The translations under genes and the position numbers were made by a program. Shown here piece after piece: positions 1-12,000 of a stretch of DNA of 64,000 nt. Positions within the stretch are counted from its first letter, which is position 1. Every line of letters begins with the position of its first letter. Under the pieces are notes generated by a model. The model did no database searches. It was given only the letters and a program-made list of their open reading frames with translations, and was not told the DNA's origin. Source of the stretch: Casuarius casuarius (taxonomy: Eukaryota > Chordata > Aves > Casuariiformes > Casuariidae). The stretch covers positions 2,392,199-2,456,198 of the forward strand of contig PTFA01000111.1 of assembly GCA_003342895.1 (NCBI GenBank), given 5' to 3'.

Positions 1-3000
1 CCCTGGTTTAGGTAAGTCTGTCTACCCTAAGCAGTAGGGTTCAGTCAGTCGGATGACTACAATTTACAAGTTGCTCTCATGCTCCTGGGGCAAAAGGCAC
101 TTTTGAAATCTGCAAATCCTGCTACAAATAGTCTTACTGTAAAGTCAGAGGATAGACAACTTTCATATACTTCTTTTCACTTTATGAAAAATAAAGCTGC
201 CTCGTTTTATTCTCCCCAAAAGACAGAGAAGGTATATTTGTTTTTCTTCCTCACTTAGAAATGCCAGTTCTATCTAAACAGATACTAGTGTCATAAGAAA
301 CAATGGAAGAAAATAGAAGAAGAAAAACTAACAGCTCAGGGAAAAAAGTAATCTACCTGTTCAAAATTCTTCTCATGTATTTGTTTTTGTGGCTGGCTGT
401 TTAATGTCAGTAGGTATCACGCTGTGCTCACAATGAAGTGCTCCGGAGTGCCAAGTAAATACTGTAGCAGGGTTTGAGAAAACAGAATTCCTCATCATCC
501 TGAAAGTTAAATGCACACTGTCAGGGGCAGGGGGGAAAAGAAAAAAAAAATACAGTTTTAAAAAATATTTTCACGGTCAATTAAAAGAGGAAATTTCAGA
601 TGAAATAAAAGCAGCTTCTAGTAATTTCTTTTGCAAATATCATCAGGATTACAGAATTCCAAGAATTTTTCCCTTTTTTCAAATATATTTAAACTTCAAC
701 CTTCACGCACTTCATGAGGAGACAAATACTGACTCTTTTTCTAATACAATTTTTGTTATTGTATTCTGTTCTAAATTCAGGATTTGTTTCAATGAAAAAG
801 AACCCTTTTCCATTGAACCTCTTTGCAAAAGAACCCTTATTCCACAATAACCAAAAGTAACCAACAAAGGCATTTACTCAGTGATTCCCTTTTACAGTTC
901 CTGATTAACACACAAATTTGTACTTAATCTAGAAGAGGAAAAAATCCAACAGGTTAAAGACAGAGAGAAATAAAATGAAAATAAGCCAGCAAGACCTGGA
1001 ATAAGCTGAAGCTGGTTTAGCAGCACGATCTCCCATAACTCAACTCAAAGAGAAATGACTATCAGAAAAAAAAAAGAATGAAAGGAACTGGCCCAAAGTT
1101 TCGGGGCCGGGGGGGGGGGGGGGGGGGAAGCAGTGGTTTAGGTTTACAATGGAGTCCGTTTTTGAGTTTATACAGAAGAGAGGTCAAGAGTTCAGCAGAA
1201 CATTATATATTTACAGTTAATTAGATATATACAATATAGTCTGACCAAAATTTCATGACAGCTTTTCTTACATCCCCACATACCAGCAGTAAAACTGCTG
1301 AGACCACCTACTTCTGGTATTCTCATGCTTATGTTGCCCTGCATTGCAGTGCAATAAAGANTGAAAAGTCTGACAAAGTAATAAGTCTGCTAGCACTGTC
1401 AGTCGAGGAGAGCGAAACCAGCTGCTGCTGCAAGTTGCCTTCATTGTGAAGAATAGCTTGTAAAAAAATGAAAAATGGAAGCCTGTTAAGGTATGTTACA
1501 ATCACCTATTCAGTTATTGCGTAGAAAACAAATTCAACACTAAATCTGAAGTAACATCTAGTGTATATCAAGAGCAAGTATCATGGAATGAGGAAATGTG
1601 TGGCAAAAGAGGTATATCCTAAGAAACCGGTGTTTGTTTCCTGAACACCAGCACTGTCCTCTTGTGTTATGCATTTCCTGCGAACTGCATGAAATTTTAT
1701 TGCCTACATAAATGTCAGAGGCTAACCTTCAATTAAAGACAGAGCTATAAATCATGACCCTACACAAGATAAAAAACAAACAAACAAAAATAACATTTTT
1801 TGTTCAAGTCTCTTGCTTTTGAAAGAATTACATAGTATTATGGAATATTCCTCAGCACTTCTTAATTCTTTATGTTAGCAATATTGTGCCACAGGTCACG
1901 GAATGATTATAAAAACAGTTATTACATATGGGGGAAAATATTTGAAGAAAATATGAAGACAGTTTTAAGTCTAACACTCAAAACCTGGAAAAACATCAAA
2001 ATTCATTTTGTTTGTAGTTTGCCTCCCTTGTAAATATGCCTTCAGTTACAATATCACACATTTTTTTCACTACAGATTTTGTCATATCATTCATTATCCT
2101 CACTAAGTAATGTTTGCGTCCTGAGTTACTCAGCATTTGTTTTTTGATGCATAGTACAGTGTGTGACTCTAAGTCATTTCACACAATTCACATCCATCTT
2201 TGAAGAGAGAGTTATTAATTTCCTCTCAAGTTTTTCAATAACACTCCCTACTCTAACACCAGAAGGTTTCTGAGAGATTAATTAACCCTCCAGTATGCCT
2301 ACTAAGTTATATGGGAAATAGGGCTATTTCCTTCAATAGAGGGAGGAAAAAAATACCATACCTCAAATCACATCAAAAGTGACTTATCTGGGTACCTTAA
2401 AATAAAATACTTAAGCTCTCTATAGCATTTTATTTAGCATTTTATGCAGTCAAAGGTCAACTACTGCTGACCTCAGGGCAGCTGTGAGTGTTTAGCATTT
2501 CTGCAAATATGCCCTTGGGTCTTAAATTAGGTATCAGGAAAATGAAGAATATATAATTAGTGACCACTTGTCTGGTTTAAGCAACAGCTTAGTCTTCTTA
2601 CAAAGAAGTGGTAATAGGGTACTATTTAGACCTCTGGAAGAATATCCTAGGTCTAGGTGACCTTTAGCAAGCTGCTTTTCTTTTCTCTCATTATCTCTTT
2701 TTGTAAAACAGATGAGGTGTTTTGGCTACAGTTATTAGGGAAAAAGAACAAAAAGCTCGAAAGTTCCTAGTGCAGGGCTACCAGTCTTTCCTGTACTCAG
2801 TGTCAGTCAGATACAGGTGTGATTTTTATGTACAAGTGAGGATAACAATGTAATCTTTGGAGTAAAGAAATGGGTATATATTCTACACCAGTGTAATTAG
2901 ACCAGTAGAACTTCAAGCTTCTGGTTGCTGAGGTTAAATACTTCAGAGTATATCTACTCATATGGTTTTGACTTTATTTGTTTTTTTTTTAAAGAATATA

Positions 3001-3486
3001 TCATGAATATCTAAGTTGTTCTATAGTAGTTTTATAAGCCTAATGAATGTTCAACAGAAGTACTAGAAATAATACTAATAAAAAAAGGAGATTTGTGATA
3101 GGAATGCTTGGGTAAATATTGTACTGATCTATCCAGAGACACTGTTAAGTAAATCGTTGATCCTGTTTGTACTCTATCTGTATTGTTTTAATCCCAGGCT
3201 TCAGAGGCCCTTCTTTACGGGCCAGGAAAGCAATTTTTTTACCTGTATGTAACTCGGCCTCTGAGCATTTTAGCTAACTTCCAAAGCACCCTTGTTTGCT
3301 ACAGCAACTGTGGAGATGGTAGTACTCTTGTGGATATGAAAGTTGTTTCTGTATTTAGAGTTGGCTGCTGGGGTGCTGATGCCTCTCAGGTCCAGGGCAG
3401 ACTGGCTTCTGGCCCGCAGGAGGTGTGCACTGGGGGAGGCTCTGCATCTCCAAGGAAAGGAGCTGCAGGCTGTGCAGCATCAGAGA
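1..3486. other. AT-rich non-coding stretch
   Basis: No gene, RNA or known interspersed repeat is recognisable here. Open frames are short and low in complexity, and stop codons are dense in all frames. The one notable local feature is a G homopolymer near 1.1 kb, listed separately. The last 150 bases are richer in GC and lead into the CR1 copy, but they do not match the parts of CR1 I recognise. Confidence 0.6.
1109..1127 (+). repeat. G homopolymer (19 G)
   Basis: An uninterrupted run of 19 G follows a short GC-rich lead-in (TCGGGGCC). It could fold as a G-quadruplex. Run length is often wrong in assemblies at such sites, so 19 is only the stated value. Confidence 0.9.
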
Positions 3487-4589
3487 TGACAAAAAGGTGG
3501 ACAGATGCGGAGAGAGCAGTGGATGTTGTTTATCTTGACTTTAGCAAGGCTTTTGACACTGTCTCCTACAACATCCTCATAGACAAATTGATGAACTATG
3601 GACTAGGTGAGTGGACAGTGAGGTGAATTGAAAACTGGCTGAACTACGGGCTTAAAGGGTTGTGATCAGTGACACAAAATCCATCTGGAGACCAGTCACC
3701 AAGACTGTACCACTGGGGTCAATACTGTTTAACATCTTCATTAGTGACTTGGATGATGGGACAAGGTGCACTCTCAGCAAATTTGCAGGTGATACAAAAC
3801 TGGGAGGAGTGGCTGATACACCAGAGGGCTGTGCTGCCATTCAGAGGGACCTTGACAGGATGGAGAAGTGGATAGAGAGGAACCTCATGAAGTTCAGCAA
3901 AGGGAAATGCCAGGTCCTGCACCTGGGAAGGAATAATCCCACACACCAGGGCAGGCTGGGGGCTGATTGGCCAGAGAGCAGCTTGGCAGAAAACCTCTGG
4001 GGGTCCTAATGGACAGCAAGTGACCGTGAGCCAGCAGTATGCCCCTGTGGCAAAGAAAACCAATGGTATCTTGGGATGCATTAGGCAGAGTGTTGCCACT
4101 ATGTCGAGGGAGGTGATCCTTCCCCTCTACTCAGTCCTGGCGAGTCCGCATCTGGAGCACTGTGTCCAGGTCTGGGTTCCCCAGTACAAGAGAGACATGG
4201 AGGTACTGGAGCAAGTCCAGCAGAGGGCTACGAAGATGATGAAGGGACTGGAGCATCTCTAATATGAGGAAAGGCAGAGAGAGCTGGGCCTGTTCAGTCT
4301 GGAGAAGAGAAGACTGAGGGGGGATCTTATCAATGTGTTTAAATATCTGAAGGGAGAGTGTAAAGATAATTGGGCTAGACTCTTCTCAGTGGTGCCCAGT
4401 GATAGAACAAGAGGCATATATTGAAATACAGGAAATTCTATTTTAAACATAAGAAATTTTTTTTTTTTTTTTTTTTTTACAGTGAGGGTGATGAAACACT
4501 GGAACAAGCTGCCCAGAGAGGCTGTGGAGTCTCCATTCTTGGAGGTATTCAAAATCCAACTGGACACAGACCTAAGCAACCTGATCTAG
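3487..4589 (+). pseudogene. CR1 ORF2 relic (reverse transcriptase and C-terminal part)
   Basis: This is a broken CR1 ORF2, the endonuclease/reverse-transcriptase polyprotein of the LINE; only the middle and end of the RT and the C-terminal region remain. The first RT block shows LDFSKAFDTV from about 3534. A frame change near 3630-3660 leads to the stretch with LFNIFISDLDDGT. Next comes the active-site box, which reads FAGD (3782-3793) instead of the FADD I expect for CR1, so one catalytic aspartate is replaced by glycine. Another frame change near 4010 is followed by the block with [15 protein letters not shown], which stops at 4260. The family C-terminus, with HWNKLPREAVE, is open from 4480 to a stop at 4587-4589. 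The gene cannot make a working enzyme. It is retrotransposon debris and has no host role that I can see. Confidence 0.9.
4457..4478 (+). repeat. T homopolymer (22 T) inside CR1 copy 1
   Basis: The 22 T lie where other CR1 copies have a short mixed A/T stretch before the 'gtgagggtg' motif. This is probably slippage expansion of a short T run after insertion. Confidence 0.9.
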
Positions 4590-6043
4590 GTGGCAGTGCT
4601 TGGGCAAGGCTATTGGACTAGATCTCCAAAGGTCCCTTCCACTCTCAGTGGGACTGTTGGTCCCAGGCTTGTTATATACTTTGCATTGAAAGTAGTGGAA
4701 TGGAATTCTATGAGTTTTTCTGAACTAACCACATAACTGGTTATCTTCAACTGAATGTAACGGGATTTGATTGCCAGTGGTCTATCGCGTGTTCCTATGT
4801 CAATTCTAAGACAGTTAGATAACTGTAATTTTCCTATATGATCTAACCATAGTAGCAAGAGATGCAGTTTACATAGAAAAAGATGCCTCCCTAGTATTTG
4901 GAGATTAAATTTAGAGGGAGTGATGAAAACAAACATACTAATGAATGGCAGAGTTTGTTGGACTCTACTATTATTTCCTTTTTTTAATGCCTTTACTGCC
5001 TACGGATTCTAGAAATTGAAATGTGGTGGAGGCTAACTGAGATTATAAAAGTGGCTTATGATATGTCTCAAATCAGTTGATTTGTGAACGTCATAAAATA
5101 CATGAGTAAAATATGCCAGTTTTTGGCAGCATTCTCATTCTGCCTTAGAGTACAGATTATATTTCCAAATCAAATATTATATTCTGGGGCACCTACATAG
5201 TATAAGATGCAGGCAAAGGATATCTCCCTCTATCTCTGTGCCTATGAGGTATAGGACAGTGAGAAAATTAGTATAAGGGCATATAATTAAAATTTGTATC
5301 ACAATGACCAGAGGTCAAATTAAGATGTAGCAGTCCATTGTTAACTTCTGAGTGTTTTGTTTTCCAATTTTAAACTTACTTACTTCAATGTAGGGCTTTT
5401 GAAGAGTATGGAAAAAATATTCACAGAGCACCACAGTTTTTTATCTGCTATGAATGCACTACATCTTGTTCAACAAGCAAATGATCAATAAAATTATTCC
5501 TATGATTGGTTAAAGGAAAAGAATGTCAATACTACCTTGTTACCTCTGCTGCAGCTGACAAAGGTGAAAACCCATAGTGATTTCTTTCTTTTTTTTTTCT
5601 TTAAGAGGGCATATTTCCTCAATAATCTTAATAGCCTCATAGTTTTCTTATAACAAAGGTGATCAGTTGTTTTCTCCACACTGTGAGTCTTTCTAGCTTC
5701 TTTTTTCTAAAAAATCTACATGTACTTTGAAACCTAACACACACACTCTTTAAAGTGTTTTCATGCAGTGACTGTTTTATGCTTTGAAGATGTAGTAGAA
5801 TACATTCTACATCTCTTCTGCACCCAAAAAGGGTGCTTTTTTCTCTTTTATTTTAATCTCTTATCTATGAATGTGTGGCCAAGAGTAAGCAAGAAAAAAA
5901 GACTTGGAATTTANTTTACTCCTTTATCTAAAGGCAAATTTGTTGTTTGAAACAGAGGCTTCCACTGGGAGTGAGCAGGTGAAGAGAGCAGCTAAATTTA
6001 CCAAGAATTATAAGGGAAAACAAGATCAAAGGAATAAAACCAA

Positions 6044-6095
6044 TCTCCTTTTTTTTCTTCCCTCTCTCTCTCTCTCTTTCTTTTTTTTTCTTTTT
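6044..6095 (+). repeat. 52-bp pure pyrimidine tract with (CT)n core
   Basis: Every base from 6044 to 6095 is C or T, with a CT-dinucleotide core and T-rich flanks. It is a simple repeat and can adopt triplex (H-DNA) structure. Confidence 0.9.
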
Positions 6096-9035
6096 GGATG
6101 CAAGGTTACAGCAGTCTTTTGAAGAGAAGCTATTTAAGTTAGAAGTTAGAGGTGAAAAAGCAAGCTACTTTTTGGTCCTTTTCTCCAGTAAAAATACTGG
6201 AGGTGTAGGTATCATAGCTGTGAGACTATAATAGTCTGCTAGCCTTACATCTGCACTTGTTGAAAATCTTTTGTGTATATCAAGGAGTGGGGGAGGAAGA
6301 AGAGGCTGAAACATTCCGATTTTTAAATAAAATGTAAATGAAATATATTTTGGCTTGCTGAGCCTCAAAGACTTCCATTTCAAGCTGACTAATTTCTCTA
6401 AGTAAAAAGTCAGATACTTAGAATCTCATGAATGCAAGGTCTTTACTTTTATAGAGCAAACATTAAAGAAATTAGTGTGTGACATGAAGTAAAGGAAAGT
6501 GATAAGCAGATGAAGAGAATGTCCCAGTGAGATGAGTTTTGAAGGGTGTTTGGAAGTTCTGAAGATCTATGTAGGAAGAATATAGTATGGGAGATAGATA
6601 ATCATGTTCTTAGTTAAGAGTGATATATGTATAAGTACATTTATTGATGAATTTTTAGCTTTAGGCTAAACTACACAGAAAGGATGCACAGTAGCCCCCT
6701 CTAAATTCTGAAACTACCTAAAGGTGCTACAGTTATCCCTAGCCCTCACGTCTCAAAAGTTTTCATATTGTACGTCCACTTTACAGGAAACACGTCCTGC
6801 CTATTGATCATAGTGCTTTCTGTCACTTTGTGCAATAAGCCCTTAGAGAAACAGCAATCCTATCTATGTTTACCTTCTAAGGCTTCCCCATATGAACTGC
6901 TAAACCTCTTAGCCAGTAGCTGCCAGCATATAGATGCTTTTATACAGCTTTAAGTACATGCCTGTGACTGTGAGGAACCTGCGCAATCCTACTGCTACAA
7001 GAGGGAACCAAAAAGGAGATGGGGCACTTTGTAGTGTTTATGGGGACTCTGAAACAGTAAATTCTTCCTTTAATTCTTCTGTGGGAGTGCTAATTCAGCC
7101 TTTCAACCTCACTTTCATGTATCTCCAGTTTCTAGCTTGTCTCTGAAGACTAAGGTTCAAGAGCCTGCTGGTACAGCCTATATGCAGACTATGCATATGA
7201 CTCTGTTTAACACAGTTAGAAACATACTCACATAAGAAACTAAATTGGATTCATCTCTTTGTCTGTTTGTTTGTGTTTTTGTTAATGGAATTCATTGCTC
7301 TTACCACTAAAGCAATGAACTCCAAATATAAATGCTAAATATACTCAAAACAGCACATTGCCTTTCTGGAATGCTAAATTTGGACTAACAGTCTCAGCCT
7401 GAAAAAATGTATGTTTAGGGCTAAAAATATCCTTATTTGGGGAAATAAAAAATTTCCTTTATTAAGGACTTCAAGTAAAAAACTGAAATAAAATGATCAG
7501 ACAGTGGAAATGGAGACTGTTGGAAAGGTTAAAGAACTACGAAAAGGTATTGCTATATCAAAGCATGTCTATAAGATGCTGTTGTGAACCTCAANAAAAG
7601 AAACAACACAGCACATTTTCATGCATAAATGATTCCAGGTTTTAATTCTTTCTTTCAAGCCTGGCCAATCATTCTTTTATTGTAGAATATTGGTATTACC
7701 CAGAATAATCATGTGGCCAGGTCTTTATTTCAGTAGTCTCCTTCTGCTCAGCAAGGTCTCTGTGCCTTGACACCCAAGATCGGTCCAAGACTTCAGGACT
7801 CTTTCTGTAAGATATTTCTCATGTAATGATTTTCCTGTTCAGAGAAGCAACCGATTTCTCATTAAGGCTTTCAACAACTTACATCTTGATTACTTCAGCA
7901 CAAATGTCTCTGGTATGAACAATGCAAACTTAAAATGATCATTTTAGTGCATATTGAGACTTACAGTAAAATGTAGAGCCTCTCAGCACCACCTACTTCA
8001 GTGGTTCAGGTAAAACCTATGATGGTAAGATTATAACTCGTACTCCGTATCAAGAACTTCAGGGACCATCGTCAATCTAAAGACAAGTCATGGACTAAAT
8101 AATTCCTGGAGATACAAATTTTGTCTTATCTATGTAAGTGTCCCCTCTCTCCCAGCAAATGTGGTGTATGGTGGGCCACTCCAAAATATCTCTATGTTCT
8201 AGTCTGCCTCACTACATTAAAAAAAAACACTTTTTTTTTTTTTTAAATAATGACAGTGCATCATTCAAGCTTGATATAGCTTTGAGCACGATTCAGCTAG
8301 GAATGAAATTGAGCAATTAATCACAGAACTTTCCCATTTTTAGTCTATAATTCTGCTACTTTCTATCTAATTTGGCCCACTCATCCAAAGCAATACTCCC
8401 CAGGAGTTTGTCTGGTCTCATAAATATCACAAGCTATCGCTCCTTTGCTTTATCACTCAGCAAGGTGTTTAACAGATCCCAGTCCGGAAGTGATTTCTGA
8501 AATTATGTATCACCTTCTCCTTTTGTAATTGCTTTCCATTTCTCACACTTACTCCTCCTTTTTTCCTTTAAATAATTTATCTCTGTTATTTCTATCCTTC
8601 TATGATTTTAACTTGCTGTTACATGTCCTTCTACCTGTCATCATTTAGACAAATTTGACAAAATTTGGGACTCATCTCTTGATCTCCTCCAATCACTGAT
8701 CTCTTTTTTCTTTTTTCCTGATTTTCTAGTTTGCCAGTGTCCTTGCCAGTATGTCATACAGGCTCTCAAGGGATCAATGAAACTCCTCTAAGAATTACCT
8801 TGCTGCTTTAACCATTGTATCTTTCCCCAGAAAAGACCCTATTTCTATAAGGTATCTGCAAACACCTTCTTTCTGTAAGATACAGGTCACAAATATGAAG
8901 CCTTGAAAAAGTTATCAATAAAAAGAGTATTTTTAGAAAAGAGATACCCAGACACCTTAANTGTAGTGATAAACCAATTAATTAACAGCAAGTCCTCCAT
9001 CTGTGTTTCTTTACACATCAAGAGAGGCAAGTAGG

Positions 9036-9065
9036 CTTTTTCTTTCTTAGCTTTTTCTTTCTTAG
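9036..9065 (+). repeat. 15-bp tandem duplication
   Basis: The unit CTTTTTCTTTCTTAG occurs twice head to tail without mismatch (9036-9050 and 9051-9065). The unit ends in a pyrimidine-AG pattern like a splice acceptor, but no coding sequence follows. Confidence 0.9.
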
Positions 9066-12000
9066 CCTATTTCTTAAACTACTTGAATGTTAACAGCATT
9101 ACAACAAAAATACCTAAGCTTTCTCAGAGAACTGTTAAGCTTTTGGAACAATTTCCCTTCTAAACAGAGACAAAAATTTAAAGAGCTGGCACAGAACAAA
9201 AGAGCGTCTATTTTTTGCCTTTCTTTTTATGGTCAGATGATGACTCCAGTTTAAGATTCTGAAATATAAAACATTTCTGGTGTGTCTATGATTGCAAGGA
9301 AGATACTCAAAAACATAATCATAAAATTTATACTGATTCTCACCATACTATGCTACTGTAAATTTCACACTTTATTTTTCATGCATACCTAGACTTTAAG
9401 CTATTTAAGGCAGTTTCTCCTTAGAATGTATATAGCCTGAACAAAAAATTGCTCTTTGTATCAACTTCAGAGACATTTGGAAATGCAGATTCTAAAGAAC
9501 TGCTCAAGTTACATTGTTTTCCTCCTCAGCGTTCTGGGCATCTGATTCTGTAAACATCAAAGCTTTAGTTTTATAGACCCTTGACTTTTCTGAGTATATT
9601 TTTTCTGAGGATCATCAGGCAAGGGTCATCAGTTTCAGTGTCGTAACAAGAATTGAGTTTATCTATCTGCCATTGTACACAGCAGCTGTTACTCAAGGTT
9701 TAACTTCTTCAAAGGCGTAGTCATAGTCTCCCTCTCCTAAACAATTAATATGGTATAACATCTTTTCTCCTGAAGACAAAAAAAAGCATTATTTTACTCC
9801 TTTCTTATCAAGCAAGATTGTACTCACTGTCCTGTCTTTTCTTCCCTAGCTCCTTTTCTTTTATCCTTTCCCATTCTCACATTGGGAATTCAGCTCTCCC
9901 AAACAGTTTTATTACTTCCTTTTTTCCTGTGGCACACTGGCTTTTCATCCATGCCTGAAAGAAAATTACCCGCTTTGGCAGGTTAGTTCTACATCATTTG
10001 ACATTCAGAATTCCTTCAGATTCTTATCAAATTCCTTTGGATACCTTATCTCATATATTGGAAGGTCACCCCGTATAACCATAGTACGAGACAAAGTTCT
10101 AGCCTGAACTATTTTTTCTTTTTAAAACGTTAGAATCATAGAAATCAGGAGTTTTGTGCACTACTCAGTATCAGTTTTTGATTTTTTTTGAGCCTGAGTT
10201 TCTATACTCAAAGTGACTTTAAAACAGCATAGCTAAACTACTTTATAGTATTTATAGTTAGAAGCAATCAGATTCTATGCAAGCCTATGGTATGGACCAT
10301 CCAAACTCTTTTTAAATCTTGTCAGCTTAAACATAAATTATCATTGCTGTTTCACATATAATTCTTGCTCTTTAAACCAATAAATTACTCAGTTCTGACA
10401 GATAAATATACATGGGTTATTACAATATTTCTGCCAATTCACATTTAACAAGTATTACTAAGTATGAGTCAATAATGAAACACTGTGACCAAAGACATCC
10501 CTTTCTCTAGTGAGGGAACACCCAAAAGCCACACTATAATGTCAGCAAGGGAGAAGGACAGTACAGCATGTCATGTCAAGCAATGACTTGAGTACCCAGG
10601 ACTTGATGACTCTTCCTTTTCAATGCACTGGGTATGCTCACAGTCACAGCCCTGGTTCCTAGCTGCACCATAATTGTAACAGTAGGACAAATTTGAATTT
10701 CATCCTTGTATTACAGTTCTATCTGCAATTTTATTGATCTTGCCACAGTTATAATATTATTCCAAAAAATTATCCAAGAATAATTCTACGTTGTCATCCT
10801 TTCCCCATTTTCACAGGCTAAACTTCTTGGGTACCTATCTTCTTTTTATCATGTAAGTTACAGTGCATTCAAAATCTTGTAATGGGTAAAAAGTTTAATA
10901 TCTAACCTTTTTGTGAGAGTTAGTATAACTGCAAGCTCCAGACAGCCCACCCTAAGGTCAACAGTGCAAGGTTTTCTTAAGAAGAAAGATGCTGAGGTGT
11001 CACAGCAAGTCTTGTTCTAAGTTTTTCACCAACAAGCATTTACTACTAGTGGTAAAAGGACCCTTTCCTTCTTAGTTTTTGGATCTGCTTAGTTTTATTT
11101 TTATGCATTTTTTTATCACAGTTTGTTTCTTCCTTATTGGTTTCCAGTTTAAGTTTGCAAGGTGCACACAATCTTCTCCCAAGTTCAGTTAAAATAAAGG
11201 TCTATTGTTTGTTACGTAGTGATTACCTAGGTTTGCAGACCCTTTAACCATGTATGATTTTAAGCTAAAACAGGCTAGGCAATCGTCATTTGACTACTAG
11301 ATGATTGTTAAAACAAGGTAAGACCAGCTTAGGCTAAGGCAAGCTGAGACGATTCCTGAGACCCTTCACAGACAGATCAACAGAAAGCCTATGGCCTCTC
11401 ACTAGTAACAGCAAAACCTTGTTTCCTGAGCTACAGTTTCCAAATATAGTTACTGGTGCAGAGCTAGAAATACATTAGTGTTGGCTATAGATTTTACAGA
11501 ACTGTTTTTTATCCTTAACTTTTTCTGACAACTCAGCTGTATAAATGCAACAAAACTCCTCATGACTATGTACAGAAAGTTTGAAAAAAAATTAATGTGG
11601 CCCATATTTGATTACCTTTGCTTTTGCTTTTTGCAAACATTTGAGCTGGCATTTGTTGTTATTGTTCCAGTATTAAGCAAGAATAATTTAACAGAATGGC
11701 CTATAGATCTAAAGGTAGATCAAGAGCTGAGATTAATTCCTTTGATTTTGTAACTATTATGGATTCTTCTCAGAAAGCAGAATATCCTTTCTAGAGAAGG
11801 CCCCTGGACATGTGGTCCTACTGAGTAGGGTGATGGAAAGATTTAAGAAGGAATCTGTGTGGAATTGCCTGTCTGGTGGTGTACATGAACTAGAGGAAAA
11901 GGCAGCAGAAGTGGATACTAGACAGCAACATGATCTGGAAAACCTATTGTTCTGCAGGATTTTTGGTATTCAGTTCTGCTTTACAAGATGCATAAATTCC

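Larger units (their letters stand above)
3487..4655 (+). mobile_element. CR1 LINE, copy 1, 5'-truncated
   Basis: This is a CR1-type non-LTR retrotransposon fragment of about 1.17 kb in plus orientation. It begins inside the reverse-transcriptase domain and runs to the CR1 3' end, with the typical closing phrase in which 'gactagatctccaaaggtcc' is followed by a short pyrimidine-rich tail. The terminal 8-bp repeats found in intact CR1 are not visible, so the 3' tip is eroded or lost. A run of 22 T (4457-4478) sits inside the element. The 5' truncation is usual for CR1, whose reverse transcription generally stops early. Compared with copy 2 it carries more stops and frame changes, which suggests an older insertion. 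Confidence 0.93.

Noticed and set aside
3719..4099. 126-codon minus-strand frame over CR1 copy 1
   Set aside because: It is the antisense shadow of the CR1 reverse-transcriptase region, which reads on the plus strand.
10130..10160. Possible minus-strand CR1 3' tip (AGAATCATAGAAATC)
   Set aside because: Only about 12 bases resemble the CR1 end, and the following sequence does not match CR1.
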